Below, in pieces: positions 18,144 to 25,829 of a stretch of 36,847 nucleotides of DNA. Origin of the DNA: Opitutia bacterium. Its GTDB lineage: Bacteria; Verrucomicrobiota; Verrucomicrobiia; Opitutales; JABJCN01. Within the stretch, counting starts at the first letter, position 1. Every line of letters begins with the position of its first letter. The notes under the pieces are model-generated. The model was given only the letters and a program-made list of their open reading frames with translations, was not told the origin of the DNA and did not search any database. The position numbers and the translations under genes are program-made. The DNA lies in assembly GCA_018668635.1 (NCBI GenBank), contig JABJCN010000043.1, positions 1 to 36,847 on the forward strand, read 5' to 3'.

Positions 18144-20309
18144 TTAGAACTTCTTACGGATACTGAGAAAGAATGAACGTTCAATCTTGGCCTTGTTCTT
18201 CTTGAAATAAGTGCTGTGGTACTCCTCATGTGAGGGTTCGAGAAGGTTCTGTCCCCAGAGGCTTACATCGGTCGTATCATTGGGGCGCCAAGTCATACCA
18301 ATATCAAGTCGCATAAAGGAATCCACGTTGTATTGTGGAATACGATCCACATAGTAGAGATTTTGGTGGATATCCAGATCGTTACGGAAATTATACGTTG
18401 AGCGAATCTGCCACTTGCGCTCAGGATCAATACCGTCGATGATGGCACCATTGCGACCAGTCGGGTTAAATTTGGTCCAACTGTGGGAAGCGTCGATCTT
18501 CCATTTTGCATTGGCCTGCCAAGCTCCAGCTATCTCTATCCCGTATGCCTCCGCAGAATCAGCGTTGATGAATGTCCTGCGGAATGAAGGTAATGGGCCA
18601 CTCATATCGAGGTCCGACAACCCAGGGTTGCCCTGTGGAAGGAGGAGAAGATCCTCGTAATTGTAAATGAAGGCCGTGGCATCGAGAACGAGGTCTGCTC
18701 GGACTTCTTCGCGCCACCCAATTTCGTAGGACTTAAGGACCTCTGGCCCAATATCCTCATTTCCATAGATCGTATAAGGGAGATAAAGTCCGATTCCTGA
18801 TAAGGTGGTAGAATTGTTAACACTGCCATCGTCCATCATATCTAGGATTTCGGCTTGGATGTAATGCAATGTAAACTCGCCACTATTAAGGTAGAAGGAA
18901 GGCATGCGAACTGCCTTGGATGCAGATGCCCATAGAGTCCTGTTCGGAGTTCCGGTCCACCAGAGGCGAGCTCCTGGCAACCACTCACTTCCTGTATATT
19001 CATTGTTCTCGAACTTGGAGCCTAACATTAAATGCAAGTCATCACTTAAATCGATGGTGTCCTGAATGAAGCCCTGATAGGTGTCCAATTTATCAGGCGG
19101 GAAGTTTGATTGCTCAACAGCCCCAAGGAAGGTAAGGTCTGAATGCACCTCTGTAATGCTAGCAAGATTCTGGTATCGGTAACTTGCTCCAAGAACAAAA
19201 TTATGTAGGCCCTTGCTGAAGCTGGCACGTAAATCCATGGCGAAGGTATCTTCTTCAAGTCGTATCCCATAGGTTTCAAGGTGATCATGGTAACGGGTGA
19301 AATAAAAGGTGTTGAAATCCCACTTCAATCCGTTGTCTAAAATTCCACCAGCTAGGAACTGAATATTTCCTGCCTCGGCTGTACTTTGTCCAGTGTAGGC
19401 GGACAAGGTCTTCGGCGGGAAGGCCGTAAAGCTTGGGCTGACTGAATCTGCCTCAAGGCTACCCTGAAAATAATCAGCAAGAAGTGAGTAGTTTCGTTCC
19501 TCATCTCCAAAATCGAATCGGACGCCAATCCGACCAGAGTTCCATGCGTCATGGGAATCAGACCCATCGGTGTGTAGACTGCTGTGGTCTGTGTTGAAGC
19601 GACCCCAGATGCTGTAGTTGCCACCATTGTCAAGCGCTCCGCCTTTGACGAACTCACCGAACCCGCGTTGCTCTGTGCCGAAGCCTGCCGTAACGGTCGT
19701 CCCATCGATATCAGCAGCCTTCTTTGTCCGGATGTTGATCACACCATTCATTGCATTGATACCCCAGACGGTTGCACCAGGGCCGCGGATGATCTCAATC
19801 CTATCAATCAGATCGACAGGCAGATCCTCGAATTCCCAGAAGACACCAGAGAACCACTGGCCATAAACCTCACGCCCGTCGACAAGTACCAGTTGCTTGC
19901 TAACCCAGATGTCGTTGAAGGTCCGGGCTGTAACGGCCCAGTGCCAGGAATCAATCCGGCCGACATTCATGCCAGGAGCCATACGAAGGATTTCAGCGAG
20001 ATGACGATGGCCACTTCTACGAATATCATCAGAAGTAATGACATGGACGGCGGCCGGTGTTTCAAGCCATTGGTGCTCAACACCTGTCACAGAGGTCACT
20101 TCCATCTCCACCAGTTGCTCAAGCGTCTTACTGAAGATATTACGGATGCGTTCTTCACGATCAGTGCTAAAGCCGTGGTTCAATGCACCAAACACCGTGG
20201 TCCCGGTGAACAGGAGAAGGGCAATCCACATGGTGAATCGACACGAGGTGATATCCACGCGGTTCATGGCATGGATCAGGAGCTTGAGCATGTATTTCAC
20301 TGCTTTCAT
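18144..20309 (-). CDS. TonB-dependent outer-membrane receptor
   Basis: A 721-residue outer-membrane beta-barrel that would import a ligand using TonB energy. It has an N-terminal signal segment (hydrophobic MWIALLLFTGTTVFG), then the plug domain (~75-200: TPAAVHVITSDDIRRSG, LAEILRMAPGMNV, LVLVDGREVYG, IEIIRGPGATVWG, AMNGVINI), then the barrel, ending in the terminal aromatic typical of barrel proteins (IRKKF). The ATG overlaps the upstream yfiR-like stop in an ATGA tetranucleotide (20309-20306), which fixes the start and implies translational coupling. YfiR-family genes are often paired with this receptor subgroup. The substrate cannot be told from sequence. Confidence 0.93.
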   Translation of the reverse strand: MKAVKYMLKLLIHAMNRVDITSCRFTMWIALLLFTGTTVFGALNHGFSTDREERIRNIFSKTLEQLVEMEVTSVTGVEHQWLETPAAVHVITSDDIRRSGHRHLAEILRMAPGMNVGRIDSWHWAVTARTFNDIWVSKQLVLVDGREVYGQWFSGVFWEFEDLPVDLIDRIEIIRGPGATVWGINAMNGVINIRTKKAADIDGTTVTAGFGTEQRGFGEFVKGGALDNGGNYSIWGRFNTDHSSLHTDGSDSHDAWNSGRIGVRFDFGDEERNYSLLADYFQGSLEADSVSPSFTAFPPKTLSAYTGQSTAEAGNIQFLAGGILDNGLKWDFNTFYFTRYHDHLETYGIRLEEDTFAMDLRASFSKGLHNFVLGASYRYQNLASITEVHSDLTFLGAVEQSNFPPDKLDTYQGFIQDTIDLSDDLHLMLGSKFENNEYTGSEWLPGARLWWTGTPNRTLWASASKAVRMPSFYLNSGEFTLHYIQAEILDMMDDGSVNNSTTLSGIGLYLPYTIYGNEDIGPEVLKSYEIGWREEVRADLVLDATAFIYNYEDLLLLPQGNPGLSDLDMSGPLPSFRRTFINADSAEAYGIEIAGAWQANAKWKIDASHSWTKFNPTGRNGAIIDGIDPERKWQIRSTYNFRNDLDIHQNLYYVDRIPQYNVDSFMRLDIGMTWRPNDTTDVSLWGQNLLEPSHEEYHSTYFKKNKAKIERSFFLSIRKKF

Positions 20310-20893
20310 TCCTTGATGATCCTTACCCCTTTCTTGAGTCCCAGTAGCTTGGCGCTGAGATCCATTTTTGATTCTTTTAAGGCGTTACGGTTGACCTCAA
20401 TGATGATATGCACTTTCGGGCCATCACTCATTGCAAGGCCAGTCATGCCTCCTTTGGATGCAAACCCTGATATGTTAGAAATCAGAAGGATTGGCTTCCC
20501 CTTTAAGGACTTGATTAAATCATCAACCAAGCCTTGCTCAGACTTTAAGAAAAAAAGCGCATCACACCCTGCAACGCCTGCCGCCTTTGCATTGGCAAAT
20601 TTTTTCAATTGGAACGGACGGCCCTTGATCTTGAGCGCGACCTCAGAAATACCATATTCCAGAACACCACCCAGTCCTGCGGTATCCTTGCCCACCACAC
20701 CTAGGACCAATGGACGGTTGTTGGTTCCCGCTGACTCAGGCCAACGGGTATACTCCATCAGGTGGCGAATGTAGGCCGCCTCAATTTCAACAATGTTTTC
20801 TAATTGATTACTTTGCCCTGAAAGTGGCATAGTAGTCAGCATGCATAACAGCCCCAAGAGGCAGGATGCTGACTTTATCAAATTTGAATACAT
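20306..20893 (-). CDS. YfiR-family (DUF4154) periplasmic protein
   Basis: A 195-residue secreted protein with a signal peptide (SASCLLGLLCMLTTMPLSG, ~8-26) followed by a YfiR/DUF4154 domain. Family features are AAYIRHLMEYTRWPES near the start, RPLVLGVVGKD, the central ILLISNISGFASKGGMTGLAM and the closing SAKLLGLKKGVRI. In Pseudomonas, YfiR is the periplasmic repressor of the diguanylate cyclase YfiN. No GGDEF protein or histidine kinase is encoded next to it here. Instead it is coupled by a 4-base overlap to the TonB receptor gene, suggesting the two products act together at the envelope. Confidence 0.88.
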   Translation of the reverse strand: MYSNLIKSASCLLGLLCMLTTMPLSGQSNQLENIVEIEAAYIRHLMEYTRWPESAGTNNRPLVLGVVGKDTAGLGGVLEYGISEVALKIKGRPFQLKKFANAKAAGVAGCDALFFLKSEQGLVDDLIKSLKGKPILLISNISGFASKGGMTGLAMSDGPKVHIIIEVNRNALKESKMDLSAKLLGLKKGVRIIKE

Positions 20894-20935
20894 ACAGGAA
20901 ACTTAAAGGCGCACAAAATTACTACAGAAAATACT

Positions 20936-20962
20936 AAAAAGGAAGACTGGATAGATCCTTCC
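20936..20962 (-). terminator. Probable rho-independent terminator after pgl
   Basis: On the minus strand GGAAG (20962-20958) pairs with CTTCC (20945-20941) around a 12-base loop that can itself form a short GAT/ATC stem. It is followed immediately by TTTTT. The hairpin lies 23 bases past the pgl stop and before yfiR, which separates the pentose-phosphate operon from the yfiR/TonB pair. Confidence 0.5.
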
Positions 20963-20985
20963 AGAAATAATGCAAGTAAAAGTGC

Positions 20986-21723
20986 TTAAAGCAGTTTTGC
21001 AGCACTCGAATCCATCAACCAGAGCACTTTATCTGCCAAACTCTGCAAGACTTGAACCGGAGAAACCAGAGGATTAACAGAACCATGAAAAACCTCCCTC
21101 ACAGCAGTCGCCTTGCCTTCACCGGTAACGATAACAACAACCCTTCCACAACGCTGTAATCCTAACGGGGTGATTGTCAGTCGCCACCCCTTGCCTGATG
21201 GCTTCACCGCGGCAAAGGACTCCTGCACAGGATTGGAAAGTAAAGGGCTTCTAGGAAACAAGGACGCAGTATGACAATCGTCCCCCATCCCCAAAAAACA
21301 CAAGTCGAACACAGGGCGCCCCGGCAACTCCTCCTCCCACAAACGATTAAAGCGTGCAGCCGCATCCAGAGGTTTACAGTAAACAGGCCAAGGGCGAAAG
21401 TTTGCCTCAGCAAAGCCCAAGGGGTCCAACAACCCTAGTTGAGCGCTCCCAAAATTACTTTCAGCATCATCCAGAGAAACATGACGTTCATCACTGCAAC
21501 TCCAGAGGAAGGAGTCCCAGAGATCGATATCTCCCGGAAAAGGATGTTGATCTGCCAACCATTTATAGAACGCCTTGGGCGTAGAACCTCCAGTCAAACC
21601 CACACGACAAGCAGAAGCATTAAGGGTAGAAAGACCTTCGATCTCGGCAAGGATTGCCAAGTTTATATCCTCTTCTGGAAGAACATGAACTGAACCGAAA
21701 GGAGTTTGATGAATCTGACTCAT
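20986..21723 (-). CDS. pgl: 6-phosphogluconolactonase
   Basis: Hydrolyses 6-phosphogluconolactone, the second step of the oxidative pentose-phosphate pathway (DevB/SOL family). The 245 residues include LTGGSTPKAFYKWLA, the SDERHVSLDDAESN motif and LGMGDDCHTASLFP, a variant of the usual GxGxDGHTASLFP with D for G. It is the last gene of zwf, OpcA-like, pgl, 12 bases after the OpcA-like gene. A likely terminator follows it. Confidence 0.95.
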   Translation of the reverse strand: MSQIHQTPFGSVHVLPEEDINLAILAEIEGLSTLNASACRVGLTGGSTPKAFYKWLADQHPFPGDIDLWDSFLWSCSDERHVSLDDAESNFGSAQLGLLDPLGFAEANFRPWPVYCKPLDAAARFNRLWEEELPGRPVFDLCFLGMGDDCHTASLFPRSPLLSNPVQESFAAVKPSGKGWRLTITPLGLQRCGRVVVIVTGEGKATAVREVFHGSVNPLVSPVQVLQSLADKVLWLMDSSAAKLL

Positions 21724-21735
21724 TGAAATAAAAAA

Positions 21736-22695
21736 TTAAAAAAACAAAGCCTCGGCAAGTATAAGCTGAGAAGAAACCTTTTTCAGATGAAGCGGGTAAT
21801 CCACTGGACCCTGCCCAAAATTCGCTCTAATTCTGCCAACGCAAAGTTCATGATTCAATTCCATCAGGAACTTGGAGGAACCATTAAACACCCACTTCAT
21901 ACAAAACCCGTCAGGTTGCTCGGAAATCTTAATGGACAAGGACTTTGTAGGACAAGCACCCTCAAAGCAATTTTTTACCCAGCGGGCTAGGCTTCCAGCC
22001 TCTCCTGCCAAACCGACAGCATGCTTGATGGTAATCGATTGAAGATCTTGAAAAAGCATTTCTATGGTATATGAGCTAAGGAATTGCCCCAGGCTTTGGC
22101 GTACATGTAGCAAACGTGCTTCTGCTAAATCTCTGGCGCCACGAGGGCAGGGCCAGGAAATTTCTTCATAGGCATGTCCCTCCAGTGAAGAGTCAAACGT
22201 TACTCTTTGAACCATCTTGAGAAAAGGCATGTAAGACTCGTGGATGCGATGCACCGGAACTCGATGAAACCAGTGATAGGTCGGTAAATCGCTTTCCAGC
22301 CAAATGGAAACCTGATGCTCTAAAAATTTGGACTCTTCAGGGGAATAACCAAGCATAAGCGCTTCGCAACATACAGGATGGCTGGCATCTCCAGATAGAT
22401 AACATTGGGAGAACAGTTTTCCTCGCATCAGGGAGGCACCATCTTCCAGTGAAGGGCATAGACAGATTAATCTGCACGGATAACGTTGAGCAAATTTCAA
22501 CGCCCTGTCCAAGATACCTTTTGCCTCAGTCTCAGATGTCTCCAGACCAAAATGTAAAATCAAGTTTGTCTGAACAGCCCGAAACTTTGTTGATCCCGTA
22601 TTTACATCTGAATCTGATTTCCACAGCTCTCTCAGCGCATCAGGAACTTCTGATACCGGCATTACAACTCCCGGAAGTTTATCGAGTAAGGTCAT
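21736..22695 (-). CDS. Glucose-6-phosphate dehydrogenase assembly protein OpcA-like
   Basis: A 319-residue homologue of OpcA, the protein that cyanobacteria and actinobacteria use to assemble or redox-regulate G6PDH. Consistent features are an N-terminal TNLILHFG strand, the region LICLCPSLEDG, a central LPTYHWFHR (compare the family's L-P-x-xW-W) and a C-terminal substrate-free beta domain. Its position between zwf and pgl supports the assignment strongly. ATG 22695 is used; an in-frame TTG at 22707 adds four residues. The protein contains about eight cysteines, which is notable given the redox regulation of OpcA in cyanobacteria. No enzyme activity is expected of it. Confidence 0.82.
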   Translation of the reverse strand: MTLLDKLPGVVMPVSEVPDALRELWKSDSDVNTGSTKFRAVQTNLILHFGLETSETEAKGILDRALKFAQRYPCRLICLCPSLEDGASLMRGKLFSQCYLSGDASHPVCCEALMLGYSPEESKFLEHQVSIWLESDLPTYHWFHRVPVHRIHESYMPFLKMVQRVTFDSSLEGHAYEEISWPCPRGARDLAEARLLHVRQSLGQFLSSYTIEMLFQDLQSITIKHAVGLAGEAGSLARWVKNCFEGACPTKSLSIKISEQPDGFCMKWVFNGSSKFLMELNHELCVGRIRANFGQGPVDYPLHLKKVSSQLILAEALFF

Positions 22696-22713
22696 TGCTT
22701 CAAACAATCCTTT

Positions 22714-24261
22714 TTAGAAACCCGGTCGACGCCACTCATGGCCATTCGTCCAAAGCAACCGTTCAGATGCAAGGGGTCCCCAAGAACCAGCAGCATACTT
22801 CTCCAAACCATCTACACCACAAGCACTCCAGTGCTCCAAGACGGGCGTTACAAGTTTCCATGAAGCCTCCGTCTCATCGCCTCGAATAAAGAGAGTGTTG
22901 TCCCCAATCATGCTGTCCAAGATAAGGCGCTCATATGCCTCAGGGGTATTGGAGCCAAATGTAGTCTCATAGTGAAAGTGCATCTTCACAGGTTGCGTAC
23001 GAGTCTCAAGTCCTGGCACCTTGGCGTTCAGAAGAAGTGTTGACCCTTCGTCCGGTTGGATGCGAAGCACCATGGTATTGGGGGCTAAATCAAAACGCGT
23101 TCCTTCGCTAAATAAAATCCCGGGTGGCCTTTTAAACTGTATGGCAATCTCACTAACACGGCGCGCCATCCGTTTTCCTGATCGCAAGTAAAATGGCACG
23201 CCTTTCCAGCGCCAATTATTGATTGATAAACGTAAAGCGGCGTATGTCTCAGTTGCGGAATCATCAGGAATTCCTTTAGCGTCAAGGTACCCGGGCACAG
23301 GGTTGCCTCCAATCAGGCCGGCATCGTACCGCGCACGTACGACATCTGAATCCTCTACGTTCAAAGCCAGAGGTTGTATCGCCTTGATCACCTTGACCTT
23401 TTCATCTCGAATAGCCTCCGGATCAAGTGACACAGGTGGTTCCATTGCAATCAATGAAAGGAGCTGCATGGTATGGTTCTGGATCATGTCTCGTAACGCA
23501 CCACTCTGGTCATAGTACCCCCCTCGGCTGCCGACACCGAGTTCCTCTGCGACGGTGATCTGAACACAATCCACGAACTCTCTCTTCCAAATGGGCTCGA
23601 AGATCGCATTGGCAAATCGGTGAACCAATAAATCCTGTACAGTCTCCTTACCTAGATAATGATCAATCCGATAAACCTGCTTTTCTTCAAATTGCTGAAG
23701 GATGACTTGGTTCAGGCGTTGTGCCGTAGAAAGATCCTTTCCGAACGGCTTTTCGACAATGACCTTGGTAAATAACGGTGTATTGATATTACGCTTGGCC
23801 AAGCCACTAAGACCCAGGTTTTTCAGGATCGATCCAAAAACTTGAGGCGGTGTCGAAATGTAGAAAAGCAACTGCAACGTTCGACCCACTTCTTTTTCTA
23901 AAGATTCGAGGCGCTTAGCTAATTGCAGAAAGGCATCAGGATCATCATACCCACCTGACTGATAAAAAACTTGGCTACCCATTCGGTCCCAAATCTCAGT
24001 ATTCATTGAGCGACGGGAAAACTCGTCTACAGAGCGTTGCGCATGGGCGCGATACTCCTCGTCAGGAATAGGTTTGCGACCATAACCAACCAAAAAGAAA
24101 TCTGATGGCAACAGATTATCCACGGCAAGGTTATACATGGCAGGGATCAGTTTGCGGGAAGTGAGATCCCCGGATGCTCCAAAGATCACAATCGCCGTTG
24201 GAGGCGCTCCTCTATGTTTGCTTAATCCTTTTAAAAATGGATGCCTATGTTCTTCGACCAT
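22714..24261 (-). CDS. zwf: Glucose-6-phosphate 1-dehydrogenase
   Basis: NADP-linked first enzyme of the oxidative pentose-phosphate pathway, 515 residues. The nucleotide-binding fingerprint is IFGASGDLTSRKL near residue 26, and the active site RIDHYLGKE contains the substrate-binding His and Lys. EKPFGKDL and the C-terminal NTLFIRGDETEASW are also typical. It heads a tight operon with the OpcA-like gene (18-base gap) and pgl, supplying NADPH. YraN lies seven bases upstream, so transcription may begin before yraN. Confidence 0.97.
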   Translation of the reverse strand: MVEEHRHPFLKGLSKHRGAPPTAIVIFGASGDLTSRKLIPAMYNLAVDNLLPSDFFLVGYGRKPIPDEEYRAHAQRSVDEFSRRSMNTEIWDRMGSQVFYQSGGYDDPDAFLQLAKRLESLEKEVGRTLQLLFYISTPPQVFGSILKNLGLSGLAKRNINTPLFTKVIVEKPFGKDLSTAQRLNQVILQQFEEKQVYRIDHYLGKETVQDLLVHRFANAIFEPIWKREFVDCVQITVAEELGVGSRGGYYDQSGALRDMIQNHTMQLLSLIAMEPPVSLDPEAIRDEKVKVIKAIQPLALNVEDSDVVRARYDAGLIGGNPVPGYLDAKGIPDDSATETYAALRLSINNWRWKGVPFYLRSGKRMARRVSEIAIQFKRPPGILFSEGTRFDLAPNTMVLRIQPDEGSTLLLNAKVPGLETRTQPVKMHFHYETTFGSNTPEAYERLILDSMIGDNTLFIRGDETEASWKLVTPVLEHWSACGVDGLEKYAAGSWGPLASERLLWTNGHEWRRPGF

Positions 24262-24268
24262 ACCTGAA

Positions 24269-24718
24269 TTAATAACTATGAAAATGCTTTGAAAAAAGTT
24301 TTACGTTCTCAAAATGGTGGATAGCCACTTCATTACTAGTCCCTAAAATCACCTCAACAATGTCGAACCGAAAGTGTCTCGGAGGTGTTTTTAAATGAGA
24401 CATATACGCCTTGCAGGCTCTTTGTAGTGCACGTTTCTTTCGGCGGTCAACAGCATGGTAACCGCTCCCCGAGAAACCACCTCGTCGTGTCTTAACTTCA
24501 ACAAATACCAAGACATATCCCTCCAAACAAACCAAATCCAACTCATCCCGAGCATGCCGCCAATTACGAACAAGTACACGCAACCCTTTTTCTTTTTTTA
24601 GAAATGACGCGGCGTGAGATTCGCCCAATTGCCCTGTCTGCAGATGGGCTCCACACTGCCTCGGCCGAAACGTCAACCATTTCAAGACTGCGAATTTCAA
24701 TTGTTTCAATACGCCCAC
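24269..24718 (-). CDS. YraN/UPF0102 family nuclease-fold protein
   Basis: A 149-residue UPF0102 protein with an Endonuclease/Holliday-junction-resolvase-like fold. The motif series is QLGESHAASFLKKEKG, RNWRHARDELDLVCLEG and VFVEVKTRRGG, which contains the D, E and K of a PD-(D/E)XK-like centre. The cellular role of the family is poorly known. It starts with GTG at 24718, ends seven bases before zwf, and is divergent from the secreted hypothetical gene. It is about 30 residues longer than many YraN proteins because of the N-terminal lead. Confidence 0.88.
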   Translation of the reverse strand: MGVLKQLKFAVLKWLTFRPRQCGAHLQTGQLGESHAASFLKKEKGLRVLVRNWRHARDELDLVCLEGYVLVFVEVKTRRGGFSGSGYHAVDRRKKRALQRACKAYMSHLKTPPRHFRFDIVEVILGTSNEVAIHHFENVKLFSKHFHSY

Positions 24719-24813
24719 GATGAGTCAAAGCTTGTAATCTCTTCCCCCCTCTTGCAAACGGGAAAAATCTTGCGTAAACCTCTTCCGGGATAGAACTTTA
24801 TAACACAAGTTGC

Positions 24814-25680
24814 ATGAGCTCGATGTATATTCCCCTTTTTTTTCTACCAACCTTATTGCTGGTCGCCGGTAATAATATTGATTTATCCGCACAGCAAAGA
24901 GCCCCTAAGAATATTACCATCAAGACGGCAAAGGATACCCTTGAACTGATGGACTATAGGATTGTTCGCTTCAAGCTCCCAGCACAAAACGCTCAACACA
25001 AGCTACCTGGTCAACTCACTCCCGGCTTCAGGTTCACATTTCGCTACAACTCTCCCGACCAACTCATTAAGGGTGTGAGCAAGGAAATGTCTAACGTTGA
25101 GTTATACGGAGCAACACAATCCAGTGAATCCGGGTTGAAACTGGAGAGGCTTAATACCAGTGAAAATTTCTTCATCAACTATCGACCACTTGAAGGAGGA
25201 CAGTCCTATTACGTCACAGTAGACGTCCCCTCTCGCACGTTAATAAGTGTGGGCAATCAATTCCGTGTTAATGGCCGAATTGCATTTCTTACGGAAAAAG
25301 AGACAGCCATCAATACCAGTGGTATCATTCCTCTGATGATAGGTGAAAAGATCAAGGCAGGACCCTTCCTTTTCCAAATTCTTGAGCTACGTAAACCCCA
25401 GTTTGGTGGCGATGCCTTGGAACTCGTCCTCGTTCCTGACAAATTTACCAAGGAGAATAAAGACGATATTCTACATATTAATTTCTTCGACCAGACCGGC
25501 AAAACGATCCGGACAAAGACAAAGGGGTCAATAGGCACTACAAAATTTGAAAAGGTGATCTACTCACTCAATATCAACCCAAAACAATTCGTTGCGGAGA
25601 TCACCTATCTCAAAGATAAATCCTTTATCACCGTACCCTTTGAAATCAAGACAGGCTTCGAGCTGAAGGTAAGGAATTAG
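24814..25680 (+). CDS. Secreted protein of unknown function
   Basis: I do not recognise the family. The 288 residues start with a signal peptide (YIPLFFLPTLLLVAG, likely cut near LSA-QQ, residue ~26). The mature part looks beta-rich, with alternating hydrophobic residues and no long helix, and resembles a chain of immunoglobulin-like or jelly-roll domains (for example SYYVTVDVPSRTLISVG and AEITYLKDKSFITVPFEI). It has no cysteine in the mature part, no lipobox and no catalytic signature. A second Met at 24823 would shorten it by three residues. It stands alone, divergent from yraN and upstream of clpB, with a structured spacer after it. Confidence 0.75.
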   Translation: MSSMYIPLFFLPTLLLVAGNNIDLSAQQRAPKNITIKTAKDTLELMDYRIVRFKLPAQNAQHKLPGQLTPGFRFTFRYNSPDQLIKGVSKEMSNVELYGATQSSESGLKLERLNTSENFFINYRPLEGGQSYYVTVDVPSRTLISVGNQFRVNGRIAFLTEKETAINTSGIIPLMIGEKIKAGPFLFQILELRKPQFGGDALELVLVPDKFTKENKDDILHINFFDQTGKTIRTKTKGSIGTTKFEKVIYSLNINPKQFVAEITYLKDKSFITVPFEIKTGFELKVRN

Positions 25681-25766
25681 TGGGGGCACAGAAACTGTAG
25701 CCCCAAACCGAAAAACCGGGACAGAGTGTCCCGCCCCACCCCCGGAGTGACACCATTTCTGTCCCG
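25681..25766. repeat. Structured palindromic intergenic element before clpB
   Basis: Immediately after the preceding stop, GGGGC-ACAG-AAA-CTGT-A-GCCCC (25683-25704) forms a 9-bp stem with one bulged base. Then CGGGACA-GAG-TGTCCCG (25717-25733) forms a perfect 7-bp stem. A third arm, CTGTCCCG (25759-25766), could pair with CGGGACAG (25717-25724) instead, giving two exclusive folds. No U-tract follows, so it is not a standard terminator. It could be a REP-like dispersed palindrome, or a leader structure if the clpB promoter lies upstream. Confidence 0.5.
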
Positions 25767-25829
25767 AGGATAAGCGGATAAAAGTAATTTAAAGGGAAAC
25801 AAGCCACTCCACACTTCATCTCGATCGGT

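Noticed and set aside
19584-20774. 396-codon open frame on the plus strand opposite the TonB receptor and yfiR
   Set aside because: It is antisense to two well-supported genes, has a cysteine- and proline-rich composition with no domain, and arises from the reverse-frame codon bias.
25767-25829. CIRCE/HrcA operator before clpB
   Set aside because: No TTAGCACTC-N9-GAGTGCTAA pattern or close variant is present.
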